A DNA stretch of 64,000 nt from Dendrophyllia cribrosa. Taxonomy: Eukaryota; Cnidaria; Anthozoa; Scleractinia; Dendrophylliidae. The position numbers and the translations under genes were made by a program. Location: positions 28,656,434 through 28,720,433 of the forward strand of contig JAJLRJ010000004.1 in assembly GCA_024195265.1 (NCBI GenBank), written 5' to 3'. The notes beneath the pieces were generated by a model. It saw nothing but the letters and a program-made list of their open reading frames with translations. It was not told the DNA's origin and ran no database searches. This document shows positions 36,414 to 44,889 of the stretch, in pieces. The number at the start of each line of letters is the position of its first letter. Within the stretch, counting starts at the first letter, position 1.

Positions 36414-36980
36414 TTATTTGAAATATTCTTTAATAAACTTCTCATTAAACATTGTGTCAGTCAAACTGAAAGGTTTTAAGATATCATAATAATATTTTTT
36501 CATTGCCCATTGATGAAGGAAATAAAGGCAATAATAACCGCAAAGAACACTGCTTATGTTTTGATATTGAGTTGTGTTATAAATTATTTGTTTCCCAGCG
36601 CTTGTGAATTCGAGGGGATAACCCATGCCAAAACTATCAAAATACCATATAAACTTTTTATCGTGTGATGGGGCGCAGCAAACCCAATGAGTTCCTGCAT
36701 TTTTAAGCGAATCAAGATTGATGATGCATGGGCTGTGTTTTCTGGGCATAGCTTCATCCCTTGCAAATATTCCTTTGAAATTTGGAATCTTGAGATATTT
36801 TATCCAATTCAACAGATCAATATTTGACAGCGGTTTAATTACAAATTTAGGCGGTCTCAGAATATTGCTCCTATTATAGGAATCTTGTTGAGCGGGCTGT
36901 TTGGCCCTAACAGAAGTCCCTTTCCTTGCTGTCGTGATCGCTTCGCTTTTTTTCCATTTTTTTTTTTTACTTTTGCCCAT
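36414..36980 (-). CDS. E1 adenain-like cysteine protease (188 aa)
   Basis: This is the maturation protease of Polinton-type viruses, expected to cleave capsid and core precursors inside the particle. The catalytic set is visible: His98 in GTHWVCCA, Asp115 in WYFDSFG, oxyanion Gln140 in QYQN, and nucleophile Cys147 in VLCGYYCLYFL. Q-to-C spacing (7) equals that of adenovirus protease. A lysine-rich N-terminus precedes the domain. The first 124 nt overlap the 3' end of the AT-hook protein gene in another frame, an arrangement kept in E2. The frame is intact. Confidence 0.9.
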   Translation of the reverse strand: MGKSKKKKWKKSEAITTARKGTSVRAKQPAQQDSYNRSNILRPPKFVIKPLSNIDLLNWIKYLKIPNFKGIFARDEAMPRKHSPCIINLDSLKNAGTHWVCCAPSHDKKFIWYFDSFGMGYPLEFTSAGKQIIYNTTQYQNISSVLCGYYCLYFLHQWAMKKYYYDILKPFSLTDTMFNEKFIKEYFK

Positions 36981-37573
36981 TCCAACTGTATTTCCCCCCA
37001 GTTGCCAAAGAATGGAGGAGGTTGGCCTGGATATCCTGAATATGCTGGTGGACGGCCCAATCTTGGTGCTCCTTTTCCTTTTGGCCGACCCACTCTTGGT
37101 GCGCCTTTTCCAAACATATTTTTAATTGCATCAATAGCTAGCGGTATGCCAATACTTGCTAAAATAGTACCTAATGCTCCCCCATATTGTCTTTCAGTTG
37201 GCATCACAACTACTTCCCCTCCTGTTTGACGGGCATTTTGAATATCTTGCCTCTGCTTAGCTGTCAGCAAATGCTGATTGCGAATCAGTTGATTGATTTT
37301 ATTTTGCGGAATGAGAAAGCCACCAATCTGGCCGCCGCTTATCTTTTTAACTACTTGACTTGCTCCTTCACTCGCCAAACCAGCAAGTGCTGATAACCCA
37401 AGTGTTTTAGCCAGGGTTGGCATAAGTGTTTTAGCTAGAGGCATAATAGCAGAAAATACACTACCCCCTTCTCTCATTACTTTGCGGATTTGTGATTTTG
37501 TTATTTTTATTTCTACGCCATTGCCAAGTGATCTAGCTTTAGCGATTCTATTAATTTGATTGGGTGTAAGCAT
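36857..37573 (-). pseudogene. E1 pVI/pX-like AT-hook core protein, N-terminus broken
   Basis: The remaining ORF begins MLTPNQINRI and carries hydrophobic/amphipathic segments (KTLGLSALAGLASEGASQ; GTILASIGIPLAIDAIKN), then GKGAPRVGRPKGKGAPRLGRP, which resembles AT-hook GRP cores, a proline-rich stretch and a GKGLLLGPNSPLNKIP tail. It aligns throughout with the 277-aa E2 protein. The E2 N-terminal 40 or so residues are present upstream (to about 37695) but out of frame, and the expected ATG is mutated, so the native start is lost. Membrane-active and DNA-binding minor virion roles are inferred from the composition and from adenovirus pVI/pX. Confidence 0.7.
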
Positions 37574-37726
37574 CAATTCATGATTTCCACTTGTTTGATC
37601 GTGGGTTAATCTAAGTGTGAGAGGGCTGCTTGCTTTATATGCTCTTGCGAGTTTTTCTCCTTGCCCTTGAGAAAGTTACTTTGTATGGAAGATATGTTGT
37701 CAATTTAATAACATATCATTATTTAA

Positions 37727-38485
37727 TTAGGCAATGACCAATTCATTTCCAACTTTATCAATCTTAGCTGTTTCCTCGTATAGAACTACCGCGTGTACAT
37801 TGAAGTTTGCAGCCGCATTTTGATTCAGCGTATATCTGAATATCAGTTGTTTGGGATCTCTTGTTACTTTTTCAGCTTGATAAGACAAGTCGAAATAAAT
37901 GAGGCTATAAAGAGATTTATAATTAGCCAAATTCAATTGAGTTCCGCTATTATAATCATTTTTCCTCATTGCATAAGCCATGACATCGTTAAATATTCTT
38001 ACTTTCGATTCAGTGTCATAATCTGTTTCGGGATAAAACACCCCATTTCCATACTCTAATCGGCAGGTTGACAAGGATGAGTTATTATTTGCTGCGTTCG
38101 CTTGAAAGTGTCCATAAGATATGGACTATCTTCTGCAGCAGCATCATTGGGCGGAGCGGTTCTTTTCAGCCAAACAAAAATATGTTTAACATTATCAATA
38201 CTAGCTGATATTTGAAAGAATCTTGATGATCGTGCAGGAGCTATTAATGACAACTCTTATCCTATCAGCAGCCGCATATCCAGCCCCATCTGCTAATTCC
38301 TGGAGTTGAAATTGCACTTCAAAATAAGCATTATGCCAGTCATAAAACGCTGATCTATCATTGACGGTGAATTTATAACCATTCTTTCTTTGATGTTCTC
38401 CATTAGCTGGGGCTCTGATTACATCATCCAACTGGAACCTTACTAATTCATTTCTTTGTAAATATTCACTCGATCTAAAAGCCAT
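37727..38485 (-). pseudogene. E1 major capsid protein, internal deletion and frameshifts
   Basis: The first 75-78 residues (from MAFRSSEYLQRNELVRFQLD) and the last 170 or so residues match the intact 428-aa E2 capsid protein. Between them roughly 178 codons (net 528 nt) are missing; the junction lies near 38247-38255. A further one-base frameshift lies near 38105. The protein family is the double-jelly-roll MCP of Polintons, which forms hexagonal capsomers. The gene cannot make a capsid, so E1 is defective for virion formation unless complemented. Confidence 0.9.
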
Positions 38486-38504
38486 TTTGTATACTCTAGA
38501 TATT

Positions 38505-38936
38505 TTATTTAAGTTTTATTCCTCTAATTCCTTGACCACTGATTAATCTATTTAATATATCATCAGCACTCTCCTGTTTTCTTGATGGGGTTTTTGATCC
38601 TACCGCCGAGGCGGCCCGAGGTTTCGTTTTTGGTGTCACACCTGTCACGCCTTTCCTCATATTTGCTAGTTTTTTCATGATTAAATCACCAGATTTTTCA
38701 GATATCTTTTTACCTAGTCTTTCCCCAGCGTGAGAAATTCCTGCGTCCAATGCTTTTTTCGCGACTGGCTTCGCGAATTTCTTGAAAACAGCTGATGCCA
38801 CTCCCTTCAAGGCTGGTGCCGCCATCTTTTTCAATGGCTTAAAGATGGAATCAAAAATGACGCCCGTTCCTTTATGCTTATAAACAAATTTCCCTAATTT
38901 GGGATGATAATAACGAGAAAATTCATATGCTTTCAT
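38505..38936 (-). CDS. E1 small basic core-like protein (143 aa)
   Basis: Lys/Arg-rich protein conserved in E2 (130 aa). It has a conserved N-terminus (MKAYEFSR...PKLGKFVYKHKGTG), a hydrophobic-basic middle with repeated KKFAKPVAKKALDAGISHAGE, and a C-terminal NRLISGQGI. Composition and place between penton and MCP genes suggest a DNA-condensing or capsid-lining protein, like adenovirus core proteins (inference). Its ATG follows the stop of the penton gene within TATATAAAATG, with the TAA being that stop codon. Confidence 0.65.
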   Translation of the reverse strand: MKAYEFSRYYHPKLGKFVYKHKGTGVIFDSIFKPLKKMAAPALKGVASAVFKKFAKPVAKKALDAGISHAGERLGKKISEKSGDLIMKKLANMRKGVTGVTPKTKPRAASAVGSKTPSRKQESADDILNRLISGQGIRGIKLK

Positions 38937-38937
38937 T

Positions 38938-39696
38938 TTATATAGTCTTTTTTAATATTAACGAGAATGCTGTGTCTGCCCCATTCAGGTTGACAATTCT
39001 TCTTTTCCCATCTGTGATATAGATTCGAATGGAGCTTATTGTGTTTTTATTCACCGGGCTGAATGTTACTCTCATGGGTTCAAGGGTAAAACTATATGAT
39101 GCCTGCAGAACAGATGTGGAAAAAGAATAAATGATATCAGTATCTGCCCCATCCACAAGCGAATCATTTGTCAAATCGCAATGAATGTTTAACAAGTCAG
39201 TATCTTGACTTAAATTTGGTACTCTGGGGCCAACATTAACTTTATCCTTCAGAATCTTTTTATCAAAACCCACAAGATCATGGAAATTACTTTGCGTTAA
39301 ATCCAATTGATAATTTTCTTCCATTGTTATCGTTACTCTGAAGGTTGTGGTGTTGAAAGCCAGATTGATTGGAAAAACATCCTCTTTTCCAGATTCTTTC
39401 ACCACTGTTGCTTTTTGAATGAAATCATTAATCTCGGAATATGTCCAAACCCCGGCGGGGAAAGCGGTATCCTGAAATGTTCTCCCGCTGTCAGAGGAGA
39501 ACCTAATCAGTTGATTTCCATACTGGGCATTGATGTTATACCATGTAAAACTCATATTGATAATTCTATTAAGCCCAGCAACATATTGTTCATTTGGCTC
39601 AAGAATAATTGGCCGATTAAATTTTGTTGTGAAATTTTCCGGTTTGTTTTGTCTGTTCTTAACGGCGTAAGATGATAAAACAATTTCTCTTTCCAT
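38938..39696 (-). CDS. E1 minor capsid (penton-like) protein (252 aa)
   Basis: Intact ORF highly similar to the E2 protein 58288-59046. It starts MEREIVLSSYAVKNR, with the ATG one base after the stop of the PPxY gene (TAAAATG). The predicted beta-rich sequence with LAFNTTTFRVTITMEENYQLD and an IRIYITDGKRRIVNLNG C-terminus, its size and its position next to the MCP fit the single-jelly-roll penton protein of Polintons. An in-frame ATG 36 nt upstream exists but would overlap the previous gene. The function is by synteny and size rather than by motif. Confidence 0.65.
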   Translation of the reverse strand: MEREIVLSSYAVKNRQNKPENFTTKFNRPIILEPNEQYVAGLNRIINMSFTWYNINAQYGNQLIRFSSDSGRTFQDTAFPAGVWTYSEINDFIQKATVVKESGKEDVFPINLAFNTTTFRVTITMEENYQLDLTQSNFHDLVGFDKKILKDKVNVGPRVPNLSQDTDLLNIHCDLTNDSLVDGADTDIIYSFSTSVLQASYSFTLEPMRVTFSPVNKNTISSIRIYITDGKRRIVNLNGADTAFSLILKKTI

Positions 39697-39697
39697 T

Positions 39698-40741
39698 TTA
39701 TGTTTTGAAATAGTTTTTATAGATCTTTTCATGTTGGGATTTATTGATCAATGCTTCTTTCAGAAGAAGATCGAGAATTGCAATCCCGGTATTTCTTATG
39801 CCGATGTTTGTATTCCCAGCAAGGATAGAGCCAATAATGACTTCAAGTTTCTGCAGAAGATCTTTCGGATTGGAGAAATAATTAACCGCCCCACCAGCTC
39901 CACCCCTTTTTCGGGTCTTGATTCCCGAGCCTTGAAATGTTCCTGCTTTCTTTGTGTAATACTTTATGTAATCATTTAATGCTTTCCTTGAACGGTCTAT
40001 TCCTTGATGTTGTATTTGCTTCTGCTCTTCAGTTATTTCCCCCTTTTTGAACTTTTTAGTCCAAGCCGCTTTGTAACCGTTTAATTGACTTCTATGTTTT
40101 GCATCGGTTAAAACGCTTTTCTCAAGATAATTTTTTTTCTGTGTTGATGATAAATTTGGGGTATTAAGAGCCGAATCCACTGTATTATAAGTGTAAATAT
40201 CCAGGTTAGCTAGTAATTTATTTGCTTCCTCTTTATTATCTTCTTGATATCCTTCAGCATACTCTTCTTCATCATCCGGCGCCAGAGCATAATCAGGAGA
40301 TTCATCTTCTTCATATTCAGGTGGAGAGTCAGCAGAGCTGGAGTCACTTTCTCCTAACTCTTTCATTATTTCTGCATAGGTTGGTGGATTTGCAGGTAAT
40401 TGTTTAGCTGCTTGCGGTGTAACAATCTCATCGTCAAACAAACCGGCAACATCCATTTCTTCAAATGGGTCGACTTCTGGGTAATAATCTATGTCTGGTT
40501 TGTCTCCAACGACTTTCTTTTTTCGTAGCGTTGGTAGCAGACTACCTTGGCGGGCTGGTCTCCAATTCGATGCAATAACATCATCTAATTTCGATGTTAT
40601 GGGTTTAAACATTTTACCATATTCGATTTGACTTGTTTCTTCACCTAACGTTTTTTGGGTGATGAGATCATGAACGTAATTGATTTTCTTCCCCAAAGCA
40701 GATTTGCTTTTTGCAAGTTGTTGCCATTTCAATAAACTCAT
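39698..40741 (-). CDS. E1 PPxY-motif virion-associated protein (347 aa)
   Basis: Conserved N-terminus (MSLLKW...KSALGKKINYVHDLITQK), an acidic middle and a basic C-terminal half with GNTNIGIRNTGIAILDLLLKE. Two PPxY motifs lie in the acidic region: PPTY (119-122) and PPEY (140-143). PPxY recruits Nedd4-family ubiquitin ligases in many viruses, including adenovirus pVI (PPSY). The E2 homologue keeps one PPPY at the equivalent place. The frame is intact and the start lies in ATATAAAATGAG. Exact role unknown; trafficking or release is inferred. Confidence 0.6.
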   Translation of the reverse strand: MSLLKWQQLAKSKSALGKKINYVHDLITQKTLGEETSQIEYGKMFKPITSKLDDVIASNWRPARQGSLLPTLRKKKVVGDKPDIDYYPEVDPFEEMDVAGLFDDEIVTPQAAKQLPANPPTYAEIMKELGESDSSSADSPPEYEEDESPDYALAPDDEEEYAEGYQEDNKEEANKLLANLDIYTYNTVDSALNTPNLSSTQKKNYLEKSVLTDAKHRSQLNGYKAAWTKKFKKGEITEEQKQIQHQGIDRSRKALNDYIKYYTKKAGTFQGSGIKTRKRGGAGGAVNYFSNPKDLLQKLEVIIGSILAGNTNIGIRNTGIAILDLLLKEALINKSQHEKIYKNYFKT

Positions 40742-40809
40742 TTTATATCAGGTTATATATAAATTTGGGTGTATAACAAGATGTATAACAAGATGTTGAA
40801 CATAATAAA

Positions 40810-41445
40810 ATGAAGATTCTAAATTATGATTACAATGATCCAATCACCAATTTCAAGCAGCTGTATCCTTTCATGCCTGATCGAGCTTTCAGAATGTTGA
40901 TCTGCGGCCCTTCAGGATCAGGGAAGACAAATGTTCTTTTGGATATGATTCTGCGCCCGCTGCTGTATTATGATAAGATCTATCTCTATGCGAAAAATCT
41001 TGATCAATCAAAATATCAGCATCTGCTGAAACAATTCCGTCAAATCAGCAAAGAAGCTGGATATGAAATTGTGGAAGCGCGCCCTGGTGATATCATCCCA
41101 GTTTCTAAATTGTCGGCTGATAATCAAAAACTGGTTGTTTTCGATGATTTTGTTTGCGAAAAGAATCAAAAACCCCTGGTTGATTATTTTATCCAGGGCC
41201 GGCATAAGAATTGCTCTGTTATTTATCTTTCGCAAAGTTATTTCAGAACGCCAAAAGATATCCGCTTGAATTGCTCGCATTTTGCCGTCTTCGAATTCCC
41301 CAGCAACAATGAAATTGCCGCGCTCTGTCGAGAGAATAATGTCAGCAAAGAAGATTATTTGACTGCAACTAAGAATCCTTTTTCATTCCTCTATATTGAT
41401 AAACCGAGGAAATTCACTTCACAAAATTTTGATGAGCCTATTTAA
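40810..41445 (+). CDS. E1 packaging ATPase (FtsK/HerA-A32 type, 211 aa)
   Basis: Walker A GPSGSGKT (33-40) and Walker B LVVFDDF (about 108-114) followed by a conserved QGRHKNCSVIYLSQSYF sensor-like segment. This family drives DNA into preformed capsids in Polintons, virophages and NCLDVs (A32). The gene is the first on the plus strand and diverges from the PPxY gene across 68 bp, so the gap 40742-40809 must hold a bidirectional promoter. ATG lies in AATAAAATG; its stop TAA is the first three bases of the next gene's TAAAATG. Confidence 0.9.
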   Translation: MKILNYDYNDPITNFKQLYPFMPDRAFRMLICGPSGSGKTNVLLDMILRPLLYYDKIYLYAKNLDQSKYQHLLKQFRQISKEAGYEIVEARPGDIIPVSKLSADNQKLVVFDDFVCEKNQKPLVDYFIQGRHKNCSVIYLSQSYFRTPKDIRLNCSHFAVFEFPSNNEIAALCRENNVSKEDYLTATKNPFSFLYIDKPRKFTSQNFDEPI

Positions 41446-41446
41446 A

Positions 41447-43275
41447 ATGAGTTATTCTAATGGAATGTTGCAGGATCAAACAAGATCTGACTCAGCGGGA
41501 CGAGCGGGAAGGGACGGAAAAGACGAACTGCCGGGCGTTGGTTTTAAATTAACGCCTTCAGGGGATTATGATATTCAAAACAAAAAATTAACCAATGTCG
41601 CTGAAGGAACAGCGAATAACGATGCAATCACAAAACATCAAGCTGATGTTCTTGAAACAACGGTCAATAACAAATTGATTCAACTCAAGGCAGATTCTCT
41701 TCAGGTTGATGGATCCTCTCATATGACAGGAGACCTGGACCTTCGTGGAAACAAATTGATTTTTCCTGGAGAGATTGACATGGATCGGAAACTGATCACA
41801 AATCTGGACACTGATGAAAACAATGATCATTCAGCTGTTAATATGCTAACCCTGAAAATTTTCCATCCAAATGCTCCAGCACATACTCATGAAGTCACTA
41901 AAGACATTGATTTGAAAGGACTTTTCAATGTCACACATTCAAAGCAACAAACTTATACTGATTTATCAGCGAACTATAACAATCTGATGTCATATAATGA
42001 TGCTAAGAATGTCTTTCTCAGCCGAAAAGAGACATTCCCAATGGAAACAAGCCTTGATATGGGAAGTAATTTTGTTTATAATGTGAAAGACCCAGTTGCA
42101 ATAGACCAAGCCGTCAACAAAAAATATGTGGATGATGCAAACACCAAGAAGCTTTCTTTGTCAGGTGGAACAATGACTGGGCCACTTGATATGGGATCGA
42201 AGAAAATCATTGGTCTTCCTGATCCCGACCCAACAGCACCCAATGAAGCAACACCAAAACAATATGTCGACAGGCAACTAACTATCAAGATAGTAGCTCT
42301 GGTAGAGGAACAGAGGCTGCACTCAAAAAATATGTCAATGAATCGCATATATCGTCAACCTCCCACTTGAAGGATGAATTCCGGTATCTGATGGAGGATG
42401 CGGATGAATCAAGATCTGAACATGATATGACAGTGACTGGAATAACTGATTTTGCAAGTTCACCCCATTTATTCAATAAAAAAGCGTATGATTTAGAAAT
42501 TACCAAGTCTCCCTCCAATTTATATTCTGGGAGAGTTGGTTTCAACATGTTAAAACTTCCAGAAGGGGAATATACGATTTGCATTGAATTCTTTCCCGCT
42601 TCCATGACGAATGTGAGCGTTGACGTTGTTAGCACAAGTTTAAATATCAATCAACAATCAACAAAAATATTATCGAATTATTCAAGGTCAATTATTCACA
42701 TGCATAAATGGCAGATTTCTCCACCGGAATATATTTATTTGGATCTGAAATGGCAAGGGACAGCTGACGACGACGTTCAAGGTCCAGCAAATTTGATCAT
42801 ATATGGCGTCAAAGGTTCTCAACCAGATGTTGAAAGTTCTGTTTATGATTCTCCCTTCGTTTATGAAAATCAGGTGATGACTATGCAAACTGATTTAGAT
42901 ATGCATGGCCATCAAATTCACAATTCAAATTTAAGCAATAACTTTATGCTGATTGGAAGATATAAACAATCAGGAAACGAGATAAATATACTTTTCGATA
43001 ATTTTTTCACTGATATAGTCATCCCAATCAGATGTAAATTAATCACAGCGTTTTCTCAAATTATATCCAAAATATCTTCTTTTCCACACCTAACTTTAGT
43101 CCTCCCAACTAAAAAACGACAAAGTGGAACGACCTTTAGCCGTGATAATAGAATTCAAACATTTACGTTTTCAACTGTTGTTTACCAAGCAGGAGAGTTA
43201 TTTTCAGCAAGAATAGATGATAGTTTCATAAATGTCAGCAATATCCAAATCACATTTCTTTTTGAAAAAGCTTAA
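41447..43275 (+). pseudogene. E1 fibre-like protein with phage-type shaft repeats, frameshifted
   Basis: The gene starts one base after the ATPase stop. A short glycine-rich GRAGRDGKD segment, then repeated blocks of the form GGTMTGPLDMG...I..LP.P...EA..KQYVD, a tail-fibre shaft repeat known from bacteriophages. The conserved carrier region (QTYTDLSANYNNLMSY) matches E2. The frame shifts near 42290-42300; the second frame (to 43275) continues the same protein with NESHISSTS and a long C-terminal beta-rich domain. The terminal 120 or so residues share almost nothing with the E2 tip, as expected for a receptor-binding knob. Confidence 0.75.
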
Positions 43276-43279
43276 TAAA

Positions 43280-43372
43280 ATGAGCTTTGAAATCAAAATA
43301 AATTCTGAAAAACTGAAGGAAATGATGCAAACAATGAGGAAACTTTGTTCCTGCATAAAAAATGCCAAATAA
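43280..43372 (+). CDS. Possible micro-ORF (30 aa) after the fibre gene
   Basis: ATG lies in the same TAATAAAATGAG context used by the large genes. The predicted peptide is Lys/Met-rich and ends with SCIKNAK; its stop overlaps the start of the membrane-protein ORF by 11 nt. It has no clear counterpart in E2. It may be a genuine short peptide or a spacer with reused signal. Confidence 0.3.
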   Translation: MSFEIKINSEKLKEMMQTMRKLCSCIKNAK

Positions 43373-43844
43373 CCTATTCCAATTCAATCATATTGACCCA
43401 ACTCTTTCTGAGGAGAAAGTTGAAGAACTGCAAAAACTTTATGCTTTTTATCATAAAAGATGTTGGTGTTATAAAAGAATGGCTAAAAGACTCAAAGAAT
43501 CGTACTTTGCAAACAATTTAGCTTCAACCATGCTTGTTGCTGTTGGAACGATAGCAGGAGGAATAACACTCAATCCTATCGTTTTGGGCGTAATAAGCGG
43601 GGCTGGTTTGGTTTTGAAAACAAGCAGTGAAATTAAAAATTATAAGAACAAAATAACCATGGCAAAATTCGCCTTCACAACATATGATAAAGTTTTGATT
43701 GAGCTGAGATCTTACTTGAGAGGATGTAGATTTGACCCGCAAAAATTCCTTGATGAAATGATAATAATCGATGGTATTGTTGCTGATTTGGGTCTGAATT
43801 ACGAAAAATATGAAAAAGATTACACTAAAAGCCATAAAATATAA
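43362..43844 (+). CDS. E1 conserved membrane-hairpin protein (160 aa)
   Basis: N-terminal FNHIDPTLSEEKVEELQKLY amphipathic region, a basic linker, then two closely spaced hydrophobic Gly-rich segments (MLVAVGTIAGGITLNP and VLGVISGAGLVLK) that could form a membrane hairpin, followed by a charged C-terminal half. Strongly conserved in E2, including the hydrophobic part. I recognise no family. Position after the fibre and hydrophobicity suggest a membrane-active or internal-membrane role. Confidence 0.65.
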   Translation: MPNNLFQFNHIDPTLSEEKVEELQKLYAFYHKRCWCYKRMAKRLKESYFANNLASTMLVAVGTIAGGITLNPIVLGVISGAGLVLKTSSEIKNYKNKITMAKFAFTTYDKVLIELRSYLRGCRFDPQKFLDEMIIIDGIVADLGLNYEKYEKDYTKSHKI

Positions 43845-43859
43845 AAAAATAGAAATAAA

Positions 43860-44108
43860 ATGGATACCCAGGAAATATGTAAGAAAGCAATGGAAAGAAT
43901 CATGGAAGACGTTGGTAACCAACTAGGTGTTCACATAGGCGAGAAAGTATGTGAACGCTTGGGAAAAGACTTTAAAATGAGTGATTCAGAAACATTGCCC
44001 GATTCTCAAGATGGCAAACCTGAAAGAATTGAAGAATTAGATTCTGATTGGGAATCAGAAGATGATGATGTTGAAGCAGATCCAGATTGGAAAATGCCCA
44101 ACTTGTGA
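43860..44108 (+). CDS. E1 small acidic protein (82 aa), unknown
   Basis: Preceded by AAATAAAATGG, the common start context. N-terminal helix-like MDTQEICKKAMERIMEDVGN followed by a strongly acidic tail (EELDSDWESEDDDVEADPDW). No counterpart seen in the visible part of E2 and no recognised domain. Confidence 0.45.
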   Translation: MDTQEICKKAMERIMEDVGNQLGVHIGEKVCERLGKDFKMSDSETLPDSQDGKPERIEELDSDWESEDDDVEADPDWKMPNL

Positions 44109-44173
44109 ATCTTCGGATGAAGATTAAATTATTAAAGGCTTTTCCTTTAATAATTTATTGCAAACCCACGAAT

Positions 44174-44863
44174 TTAATTAGCGCAACAGGAAAGATCATG
44201 TGTGTCGTCAACTACAAGAGGCGCCGCTGGCAAAGCGTCGCCATCTTCGCCATCTTCACCATCTTCATATTCATCGAAATAACTCTGGGGAGAAATGACT
44301 TCTTTAACCATCACTTCTTTAGCTACGATAGAGTTAGAGGAGATATTACCTAGAAATACTTGACGCAAACGAACTACGAGTTTACCTTCTAGAGGGATAC
44401 CTATGAAGTTATGTGGATTGAATTTGGTCTTGCGTTTCGGCCCGATCTCCTTGGAGAATGGGCAATTGATTCGACCATCTTTGTTAAGATAGAGTTTAGC
44501 ATAGATTTTCTTCATATCACTCTGATCGTCTTTCACAATCTGCAGAGAATCAGCTTGAACTCGGAGTTTGGGATTCCCTTTCTTGAGTGCTGATTGCTTA
44601 GCTTTGGTGAGTTCCTGGATCTTGGCTTCTATCTCTTCAAACATTTCTTGTGACGTTTCATCGAGAGTGAAACCCAGGGAACAATTTGATTTTTTATCCT
44701 CATTGCTGTGTTCCCATATTTTCATTCGGCCTTCGAGAAATATATCAAATGGCTTGTCCTCATAAAGAATTGGGAGGACGGTGAATGTGAACTGCCCTGA
44801 TTTCTTCATTTCTGGTTCTGTGAGCTGGATCTGCCGGATATCATAATTAAATTTAGTAATCAT
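44174..44863 (-). CDS. E1 acidic-tailed protein, possible ssDNA-binding protein (229 aa)
   Basis: ATG 44863 lies in AATTAAAATG and was preferred over an upstream in-frame ATG inside the repeat array. The body is beta-rich-looking with a Lys-rich centre (KQSALKKGNPKLRVQ) and ends in an acidic DEYEDGEDGEDGD tail before a Cys pair. An acidic C-terminal tail after a compact basic body is typical of single-stranded DNA-binding proteins, and the gene sits in the replication half of E1 near the polymerase. The assignment is inference; no diagnostic motif is visible. Confidence 0.45.
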   Translation of the reverse strand: MITKFNYDIRQIQLTEPEMKKSGQFTFTVLPILYEDKPFDIFLEGRMKIWEHSNEDKKSNCSLGFTLDETSQEMFEEIEAKIQELTKAKQSALKKGNPKLRVQADSLQIVKDDQSDMKKIYAKLYLNKDGRINCPFSKEIGPKRKTKFNPHNFIGIPLEGKLVVRLRQVFLGNISSNSIVAKEVMVKEVISPQSYFDEYEDGEDGEDGDALPAAPLVVDDTHDLSCCAN

Positions 44864-44889
44864 TTTAATTATGAAAATAAAAAAAATAA

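Noticed and set aside
37187..37393. Plus-strand ORFs opposite the E1 and E2 structural genes
   Set aside because: They have no conservation between E1 and E2 apart from that forced by the opposite-strand genes.
41447..42370. Prophage or bacterial contamination suggested by fibre repeats
   Set aside because: The gene is embedded in a Polinton set with TIRs and target duplication inside a Gypsy retrotransposon, which is eukaryotic context.
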